Origin: Buxus sempervirens
Lineage: Eukaryota; Streptophyta; Magnoliopsida; Buxales; Buxaceae
Direction of reading: 5' to 3'
NCBI GenBank assembly: GCA_947561395.2
Contig: OX387186.1
Span: 6,995,888 to 7,059,887, forward strand
DNA length: 64,000 nucleotides
Under the pieces are notes generated by a model. That model worked only from the letters and a program-made list of their open reading frames with translations, had not been told where the DNA came from and searched no databases. Each line of letters starts with the position of its first letter. The first letter of the stretch is position 1. Shown here piece by piece: positions 55,830 through 64,000 of the stretch. The position numbers and the translations under genes are program-made.

Positions 55830-57103
55830 GTTTTCCAACTTCAATGTTTGCTATTACTGTCATTAATTCCCTTTTTTATTTGTTTAAATTATTTTGGGAG
55901 GCAAAAGATGATGGAGTAGTGGGGGTGGTGAGATGGGTGCAGTGTTTTTGGGGTGTTTGAAAGGAAGTGCTTTGTTAGGGGTGTTTGATGTATGATTCCT
56001 TACTTTTTCATTGTTTTTCCTTTCTTGGGCACAATAATGTTGTAACCCTTTTGTTTGTAAAAGGAAAAGAAGGAAAAATGTAGAACAAGATTCAGAATGT
56101 AATTTGTGCTCAAATTGTAGTACTTCTATGGCCTTTTTAATTTTTTCATCTTATTATTATCAGAAAAACTAGAAATGAGCTTTGAAGCAAGTGAAGTACT
56201 GGAAATTTCACCACATGAACCAAGCTTTAAAGGCATTGGACCCACAAACCAATCAATTAGTTTGACCGAAGGTGTTTTGTTGAAATGTCAAAAAAATCAA
56301 ATTAATTACTAGATGGTTGATTTTGGAGAAAATTGCCTTAAATTTATACTTGTAGTTTTGTTGACTTGTATGGAGCCTGATCATACTGGACACTCAACCA
56401 CAGCCCTTGCGAGTCAAGCTTCTACCATTCAAAAAAGATAGTGAAACAGAATCAACGACCGTGGACATGGTTGCAAAACCCTGACCTGGATTATACCTTA
56501 ATTATTGAGTTTAATTATCTAGAGGGTGATTATTAGACTAATTAAGCACTTGTGTTATGAAGGTGAAGTGGATGTGGATCATGCTTGAGGATTTGAGGAA
56601 AACAAATTGAACACTATTGAAGGTTATTAAGGTAAGTTTAGTTAATGTTATTTCTCAATTTCAATTGGGTAAGATACCCTCAAATTAGTTCAAGTGTACC
56701 CAAAGTACCTTCAAAGTATACCCAAGGTACCTCTCAAGTGTACCTAAAGTATTTCCTAAGTGTACCCAAAGTACACCTAAGTATTACCCAAGGTACCCCA
56801 CTTGTATACCTAAAGTACCTCCTTGTTTTACCTAAGGTACCCCTTGTTTTAACTGAAGTACCCCCTTATATAACTAAAGTACCCTATTATATAACTAAGG
56901 TACCCCCCTTTGTATAACTAAGGTACCCCCTAAGTATCCCTAAAGTATACCCTTTGAAATAGCTAAAGTAAACCCCTTGAAATGCAAAGGTACCCTTCAA
57001 ATAACACTAAGGTACCCCCTAGTATGCCTTAGGTACACCCTAGGGTTTTAGTTGAATAAAAGCTTTGTTTATGGGCATATTTGAAAAACCAAAAGTTAAG
57101 CAT
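55830..57103. other. Host flank between two solo LTRs, with start of LTR-like sequence
   Basis: 55830-56470 is A/T-rich and, once the LINE and solo LTR are removed, is contiguous with the broken bZIP exon, so it is probably its 3' flank. From about 56472 the sequence TGCAAAACCCTGACC resembles the start of the Tekay/Del-like solo LTRs, with a splice-donor-like GGTAAGTTT near 56631. No matching TSD was found, so the boundary is tentative. No gene recognised. Confidence 0.4.
56690..57045. repeat. GGTACC-type minisatellite
   Basis: About 20 irregular units alternate the words AAGGTACCCC and AAAGTACC with short spacers such as CTTGTATACCT and CTTATATAACT. Many units contain GGTACC or GTAC palindromes. 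Confidence 0.8.
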
Positions 57104-59435
57104 TGTTAGAACCTGATTTTTGTACCCCTAAAATGAAGAAAAATAAAAAGTCAAACCCTGAGGGGGTCAAAAAATTGATTTTTTTATTCAAGTGAATTTG
57201 GCCATCAAACTTCATCTCATTCGAAAAAGCACTTCGGCATGGTTCCAACGCAACTGAATTTGTTGGAATCGGAGTCCGAATGAGGAAGTTATGAACCGGT
57301 CAAACTTTTGGGGAGCGAAAAGTTGACTTTTTGCTCGACCCCAATTCAACTGCCCAATTTGATCCCAGTAGATAGGTGGTTCCGAGCTAATTCCAACGAC
57401 ACTAAGTTTGCTAAAATCGGACACCGGACGGAAAAGTTATGGGTAGTCGAAGTTTCAAAAAAACTGCTCGTGTGGCAAAAAGGTAGCAAAAAGCAGGATA
57501 AACCAATAAAATAAATAAAATAAATATGTTTTTAATATATTAAATTAAAAATCTCGTTTTATAATAAAATAATAAAAGAAAATCGGATAAAAATCTTACA
57601 AAAAATCAAATTGAATAGTGGTTTGAAATTCAAACATTTTAAATACGGGCAAGCCTTCTGGAAGGGGACACGTGTCACCGTATGGCGGAACATGCGTCCT
57701 GTACGGGCGATTCGCGCAAGATTTGCGTACGAGGGCGGCGCGCCCGTAACTCAATTACGGGCAAGGCATGCCCGTACTTTGAGTACGGGCACGACTTTTT
57801 TGCCTATAAATAGAGGGGCCAATCCCCCATTTGTGTAAGCTGGCCCCCTTAAGCTCATTCCCTCTCCTCTTTTGTCTTCCCCACGTCCAAACTCTGCCCA
57901 AGTGCCACCCATTTCGATACCCAAATCCCAAAATACCCAAAATGCCTTTGCATCACCCATAAACCTTGCATAAACCTTTGTTCTTTTAACCCTCTCAATA
58001 TCACAGTAACCAAACCCTTTCAAAACCAACTTTGGAAATCCATGGAGGTGCGGAAGCGCTGCCAAAATTCTCAGAGCACCACTACACATCAACAAGAAGA
58101 AGGTAATAGTAAAAGTGCACTTCTGATAACTTCCTTTCTAATATACATGTAAATTTTCATATTTAGTCAATCTTCTTCTTCTTGGTTAGGATTACTAACC
58201 TGTTTGGTTTATGTTTGCATACCACGAGAGACTCCATGAAAATGGATGCCTCTAAACAAAGAAAAGAGGAAGTGGATTCATAAAGAAAAACAAAAATAAC
58301 ATAGATGGATTTATTGATGTTGCTTGCAAATGCAAGAGGAATTTGTCCTCCTTGGATCATCCCCTGTAATTTCCATTTTCTTCTCCTCTATCCTTTCCTC
58401 CAAATGCTATAAGGTGAGTTGGAAAATGACTTGATCAAATGAAGAAGAGAATAGGCTTTATCCCATTGGCAAATGCTTCAAAAGAAGGACATTTGGAGCA
58501 AAAGAAGCCAATCTAACACTGTGAAGAAGCTGAGAAGCCTAACAGATGTCGTTGGAACACCCAGGGAGGCAACCGAAATGATCTTGGTCGAAATTGGCAC
58601 AATACTCAAAAATCAGGCGATGCCCGTAGAGGCAGTACGGTCTGGGCGTGCTCGTATTAACTATACGGGCAGGCCTAAACCGTATTACATTTATGGGCAA
58701 AGCCAGCCCATATAGCAAATACAGGCAATTGTATAATAACTTAAAAAATCCATTTTCTGGCCCGGTTGGATCTGTTCTGACCAGAACCGGCTCAAACGGA
58801 CTCAATAAGTTGTTTGGGCTATTTTTAGCCCATTTGTGGACTGTGGGCCTAAATTGGCCCACCAAGATACAGGGCCCACATACCGACCGGCCTAAACTAG
58901 GCCCGTTTTCCAACAAACGGGCCCAAGGCCACGTGTTTAAATACTATTGGGTCAAATCCAAGTCCAGTAGACCTTAATAATGTTTAATTGCTTAAAATAA
59001 CCAAAAAGGGTTACCCAATAACCCTACTGGGCCCAGGCCTAACCTTGACAACCCACGGGTCTTTCAACTGGACCTGTATCTGACCCATCTCATCTAAATA
59101 AAAAGATAAATAAAATAGAAAGGGGCCTACACCACCAGAGGGTTCCGCCTGACCAAACAAAGTAGCATGCTGGTCTAAGAAGGGTGAAATTGACTCAAAA
59201 CCAAGGAGACCCGAGGGACCCGTTAGACCGACGGGCGGGCCGGGGTGTCTTCGGACTTCCCCGGATGTAACCGAGGACTTAGCTAGATCTCTAATAAGCC
59301 GCAGACCAGACTTAGATCTGGATAGGAAGTCCTTGTGTCTGCCTGCACCTCTCAGGCAGTGGCGACTCCGAAAGTCCCGAGATACGTACTTACATGTGCT
59401 CTTTGTGTGAGATCTAGTCAAATTAGGTGTGCACA
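57104..59435 (+). mobile_element. Solo LTR, Tat-type, plus orientation (2332 bp)
   Basis: TGTTAGAACCTG...TTAGGTGTGCACA. Flanks AGCAT (57099-57103) and GGCAT (59436-59440) match at four of five bases, so this is an older duplication. TATAAATAG at 57805-57813 is preceded by GCCCGTA...TACGGGC palindromes. The PBS-like TGGCGACTCCG lies near 59358. It is the same family as the solo LTR at 53393-55824 but reversed and clearly diverged. Confidence 0.85.
57742..57791. repeat. 28-bp palindromic repeat in U3 of solo LTR 57104-59435
   Basis: Units GCCCGTAAC...TTACGGGC and GCCCGTACT...GTACGGGC start 28 bp apart (57742 and 57770). They end about 14 bp before the TATA box. A partial unit is at about 57643. 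Confidence 0.85.
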
Positions 59436-62185
59436 GGCATATAAAAGGATGCCCCAACTAAAATATCAAGTGTTTTGAACCCCCCTTCCTTGTTTTGGAC
59501 GTATAGAACAAGAGAGGAAGTTGTATGAGCTTACTTGAAAGCTTCAAGAAGAAGGAGAAGAAGAGGAGAGCTTGAAGAGAAGTTTTACTTCTCCATTAAA
59601 CAAGTAGCAAACCCTTCAAAACAAAATTTATTATCAAAATTCGTATTCTCTCTCTAGGGTTTGATTTATTTGAAGAAATGATCTTGCATGTTGGTTTTTG
59701 CTTCAAAGATTCGTAGGGTTTTGGTTGTATAACAATCTTGTTTAGTTTTCTATTAATTTGACATGGATTTGCAACATCTATTGATTATACTTCAGATTAG
59801 GGTTTGAGTTTGGTATTTTGAATGATGTTTTATATGTTGGATTTGTGTTCATGTGGATTTGGGATGATTATCTGTTTTGGGAGGTTTTTTTAACTGTGTT
59901 GGGATGATTTATGATCATCTCATTTGGTGTTGGAAATGTTAGGAATGATTTGTATAAGTTTTGTGTTGAAAATAGTCAAAAATATTTGAAAACCCGAGGT
60001 GGCGATTAATTCTGAAAATTGGCTATTAATCTTGAACCAAAACCCCCCAAAAATCAATCTTGTTATCCTAATTGCGAATCAAGATTAGTCTGAGCGATTA
60101 ATCATGAGCTTGGACGTGCAAATGTCCATCAAGATGTGGTTTAACATGCGCACGTTAGCCCTGTTTTTAACTTGGACGCGCGAACGTCCATGGGGAATGC
60201 CCAAACGTCAGGGTTAATTGCCCCAGGGGGATTAATCTTGGACCTAATCGTGGGTGTTGTTTTTGACAGCTTTCCATCCTTTTCCTCCCCAACCCTGTCC
60301 CAAACAACCTAAGCCTAAGCCTTATATACAGCACGGTGCTGTTTTTGACAGTTCTTCATCCTTTTCTTCCCCAACCCTTTCCAAAACAACCTAAGCCTCA
60401 TAAACAACCTAAGTAAATGTCCTGTGTATTTATTGCTCAATTTACTTAAGTCTTTATATTTAAATAAGGTTTTATCCCCCATTTGGAACCATTAAAAATA
60501 CTCCCAAGACCCAATTCCCAACCAATAAGAAGTCAACTTTCCAGTTCATGCCTAAATTTTCAGTTTGGCCCGATTTTCACCAAAAACCACATTTTGAGTT
60601 TGATACCCAAATGAGTGATTCAAAAGCCCATAAATTCCAAAAAATTTGACTACCCTTAATTAGACTACAATCCAAATTTGAACCTGAAACTCTTTGTAGA
60701 TTTGTCTAGTAAAATCATATACCCCAAAAGTCAATGTTTTTAACCAGACTTAGAATATTTTCAAGGTCCAAAACCTTTTTGTCTTGGAATCCATTGATTT
60801 TTGGTGTGGTGAATTTATTGGGAACCCTAAGACTATCCCACTCATCCAAAATGAGTTTTGAGGATTTATTGATATTCGTTTTGATTGGCTTGGATTTATG
60901 AAAGCGATATTGAAAAACTCTTATATGATTTGACAAGGCTTTTGGCCTATGGTTTTATTGGCGGTGGATGGGGAATTCCACTTGGCCTCGGTTGAATTGA
61001 TAGTGGATAGGGAATTCCACTTGGCTTATGATGTGATTTGGTGGTAGATGGGGAATACCACTTGGCTTTGGTTTAAGCATTGGTTTCACTCACGGATTTG
61101 AATGGTTTGTTTTGATTTGTGAGTTGTCTAATTGGACTTTGTTCTTAGTGTGGATCCACCGTGAGTCTAGTCAGTGTGTTGGTGTTGGCTTGTTAGCGTT
61201 AATTTCCTTGTCCATATAGCTTTCCACTGTGGGGTATCAATGAGGCCTTCTTGGGGCATAGAGGTGCTGCGGCAACCACCCATCATGGGGTATTGGTGGG
61301 ATGTTCTTGTGACTCATCTGGTTTGATTCGGAAGTGGATGGGGTATTCCACTTGGCCTTGATTATTGGTTTGGTTGACACTTGCCAGCCCATACGTGGGT
61401 GCTCCGTTTGCTGAGATGTCCCTAGTTAGGCTTCTCTCTGTAAGTCGTGTAGGTGGCAAATGGACAGTGGTCATTATTCTAATTTAGAGACACGCCAACC
61501 CATGAGTCCTATCATAACATGCTTGCAGTATTTGATTGTATTTGTTGATTTGATTTCATGTGTTACACTTTATATCCGATTGAGTTGTTTTGGTTTAAAT
61601 TTGGTATTTTATATTCGTGAATACTATCATGATGTTATAAAACTGCATAAATTGTTTTTATACATGCATGTTTGCTGCTTACTGGGACTTTAAGTCTCAC
61701 GCGTGTTTTGTTTTACCAGATTTGTTTTCAGATCCTCCTGGTGAGTTACGCATTGGGGAAGATATTGAGGGAGATCCAAACTATAGACCCAAGGACTACT
61801 ACCACCACCTATAGTAGGATTCTCTTTATGATGTTGCATTCTATTTTGGGGATTTGTATATGGGATGTAAATAATCTTTTTGGACTTATACTCTTTGGAG
61901 ATATCTTTTGTATATGTCTGTATATTTTGGGAGAGGACTTGTGAGCATTTAGTTGCCCTAGTTGTAATTTTGTATACACAGGTATTATACCTTTTGGAGT
62001 TGTTATACAGGTGATCTTTTATTAGATGGAAATTTTTATTCTATGCTTCTTTAGCTTATGCACTCTGATGATTACTTTGTAATTGTTCAGGTTAATTGTG
62101 TCTATTAGGTTCTTTTGGGCCCATAAGTTGGTCTCGGGAACGGGTTGGTGCCGTGATAGGGCAGACTCGGTTCTGGGGTGCTACA
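59436..62185 (+). repeat. LTR-derived sequence, Tekay/Del-like, boundaries unclear
   Basis: It ends GGGGTGCTACA and carries the block TGCTGCTTACTGGGACTTTA followed by AGTCTCAC (near 61672), as in the solo LTRs at 21247 and 45575. A TATAAAAGG-type box (59440-59448) and a purine-rich leader follow the Tat solo LTR. 60256-60400 holds a direct duplication of about 85 bp. 60400-60700 is an inverted, diverged relative of U3 of the Tat LTR at 12288 (shared phrase AACTGGAAAGTTGACTT on the minus strand near 60545). No gene recognised. The 5' end may be near 56472. Confidence 0.45.
60960..61350. repeat. GTGGATGGGGAATTCCACTT repeats
   Basis: Four copies of GTGGATGGGGAATTCCACTT or close variants (near 60964, 61009, 61053 and 61334) are spaced irregularly, each followed by GGC. 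Each contains an imperfect palindrome GTGG...CCAC around GGAATTCC. Confidence 0.75.
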
Positions 62186-62190
62186 GTAGC

Positions 62191-63429
62191 TGTGGAGACC
62201 CAGTCAAAATAAATTAATGGTTGACCTTGGTCAAGTCCTTAGAACAGGGGCTACCGATTGGTGCTATGCAAGGTCTAGTGTGTAAGCACACTCACCATAT
62301 ACAAATAATTATGAAATGGGTTAATTTTGTCTTTTTTTTGATAAATTAGGGATTAGGAAAACCCTTATCCCCATCTTTCTCTCATTCAATCGTAGGAGGC
62401 AAAGAATCCCAAAAGGAGAAGAGAAAAAGTTAGAGAAGCCAAGGACCTATCTTATTTTCTTCAAATCAAAATCTGCAACAGAAAGGTAAGTCTGGTTAAT
62501 ATTTCTTCCGTGAGTGCATACATTCAAGATCTCTACGGGGATAATATAATTCATGCTTGCTATGCCAAACAATCAGTATAAACCCTAAGTTTAAGTTCTT
62601 TTGATGATTTCTTTTGGCTCATCATTGATTTTGAAATCGTACATGAGTGGCTGGATTAGATCTTTATTAAATTATTTATTTATTTCTTTGATGTAACGTG
62701 TTGATGAGTTTTCTACGTTGGGGAATGTCTCAATGTTGTTGTTTTATATGTAAAATAATTACCCATGTACGCATCATTCTTTCTATTTCATCTTATGTGA
62801 AAGCAAAATAATATATTAAAATGAAAAAGTTGATGTGTTAGAAGATTTCTTTCATAGTTTCAATTTTGTCCTTTGTGATCATGGCTATGCATCACATGGC
62901 GTAAATGGTGAAGCATTTTGATCTCATGGTGAATTCTTTTACTTTATTAATGTTTACAGTGTCAGTGCAGTGATGGTTCCTCTTGTCTTGTGAGTTTGTT
63001 ATTTACAGAAGAAATTCATTTCTTCTTAAATACCAAAACGGTGATAATGTTTTATTTTTACAATTGGTGTCTTGCTGATGTATTTAAGAATTAAGTCATC
63101 ATTGCAGAAAGCATGTCACTAGTTATAAGCACTTGCTTATATATGTATATTTTATTGGTTATTCCCAAAATTATATTGGTGGAAGTGTGATGCTACAACG
63201 AACCACTTTTAAGATCAAACACCAAATCACGACTTCACTTGTTTGGGACTCATTATTTTATTAAATGTGTTAGGTATGTTTGTGAATGATTTTAAATATA
63301 TATATATACACACACACATAAGGTTTCATGGGATTAGGAAATGGAAGAAATGAAGGCTTAACGTTTCATTATTAACAGATGTTTGTGGCTAGCTATATTA
63401 ATGGTTTGCTTTGTCATGATTAAATATTG

Positions 63430-63466
<37 letters not shown>

Positions 63467-64000
63467 TTATTTATTAATTTACTTAGATGTAGTTTGAGTA
63501 GAAAATAGTCATTGGTGATTGGTGACTACATAGTCTAAGGAAACATCTTTTGCTTATACTGATGTAGTTAAATTGTATAAATTTGGGGTTTGATTTATAT
63601 AAAGTTTCCTAGTCGATTTGTTTTGTAATGTTAGCCTTAACTAGATTGCTTGCATTTTATTGTGAGTGTTGTGACCTTATGTTTCTTTGGTTAATAATAT
63701 GGATCTATCTGAAATTGTTGTGTATATGTTTGTTGGTTGGGCGTGTTATGGGAACAAAGCGTGACTCGACAGACATGCGCTGGAACTAAGCAGTGACTCG
63801 ATGGGCATGTACTGGATCAAAGCGGTTTACTCAGATAGACACGACCTAGTTGTATTGTATTTATACAAAAATGATATGACCAGGGAACTATACGTTGTTT
63901 ACAGATTGGCATAGTTGAGATTTTTGTGAAAAATTTTATTAAGTGGAAAACTGTATTGTGTTCTTGTTATCATTAAGATTTACTTTCTTGATATCATTGA
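62191..64000 (+). repeat. LTR-like sequence running out of the window
   Basis: TGTGGAGACCCAGTC starts 5 bp after the previous LTR end. It is followed by a leader (about 62380-62485) ending in a GGTAAGTC donor-like site, long A/T-rich sequence, microsatellites (TA/CA at 63296-63320; ATT at 63430-63470), and near 63745-63840 repeated phrases of the type GTGACTCGA..GACATG.CTGGA. This layout matches the Tekay/Del-like solo LTRs. Its end is not in the window and no gene is seen. Confidence 0.4.

Noticed and set aside
53393..59435. A 6-kb inverted repeat as one foldback or hairpin transposon
   Set aside because: Each arm has its own flanking duplication (CTAAG; AGCAT/GGCAT) and LTR landmarks, so these are two solo LTRs.

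Overview
The window is plant nuclear DNA, most likely from a flowering plant with a large, repeat-rich genome. The evidence is a clade II-like plant glutamate receptor gene, a bZIP gene of the AtbZIP34/61-like group, long-LTR Ty3/gypsy elements of the Tat lineage (dual RNase H, long LTRs, antisense ORF), a plant L1-type LINE and a Cassandra-type element carrying 5S rRNA sequence. I cannot name the species.

Left part (1-10.0 kb). The 3' part of a gag-only Tat-type retrotransposon (element C; gag 1-771, untranslated internal region, 3' LTR 3718-5751) sits in an intron of a glutamate receptor-like (GLR) gene on the minus strand. Four GLR exons (9382/9325-9037, 8922-7628, 6613-6301, 6191-5791) are open and in phase. 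The last exon or exons lie beyond the window start, on the far side of element C. The GLR and a bZIP gene are arranged head to head.

Middle (10.0-56 kb). This is a bZIP gene torn apart by nested transposons. A Tekay/Del-like solo LTR (10445-16047, TSD ACAAC) splits the leucine-zipper exon and itself carries a Tat-type solo LTR (12288-15160). A LINE of about 6 kb (minus strand, 53380 to 16411) hit the last visible bZIP exon. The LINE holds a rearranged Cassandra element (50667-51757, TSD GGAGG) and an RT-only Ty3/gypsy element B (19582-49462, TSD GCGAG, 1098-bp LTRs). Element B holds two Tekay/Del-like solo LTRs (21247-23595, TSD AGAAA; 45575-48470, TSD TCACG) and a complete Tat-type element A on the minus strand (27071-44617, TSD GCCTT, 2277-bp LTRs). 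I found one difference between the two LTRs of A, so A is very young, and its gag-pro and pol are intact. A Tat solo LTR (53393-55824, TSD CTAAG) abuts the LINE's 5' end.

Right part (55.8-64 kb). This is flanking DNA with a GGTACC-type minisatellite, an oppositely oriented Tat solo LTR (57104-59435), and further Tekay/Del-like LTR sequence, one piece running out of the window.

How the parts relate. Element A encodes everything needed for its own movement: gag, protease, G-patch, RT, two RNase H domains and integrase, with pol reached by a probable -1 frameshift on an A9 run. B, C and Cassandra lack part or all of that machinery and must have used enzymes supplied in trans. The most unusual recurring signal is that each Tat-type LTR here carries its own palindromic sequence upstream of the TATA box, mostly as short tandem arrays (39-bp period in A, 28-bp in the inverted pair). 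In A the same 39-bp array is repeated in the 5' leader.
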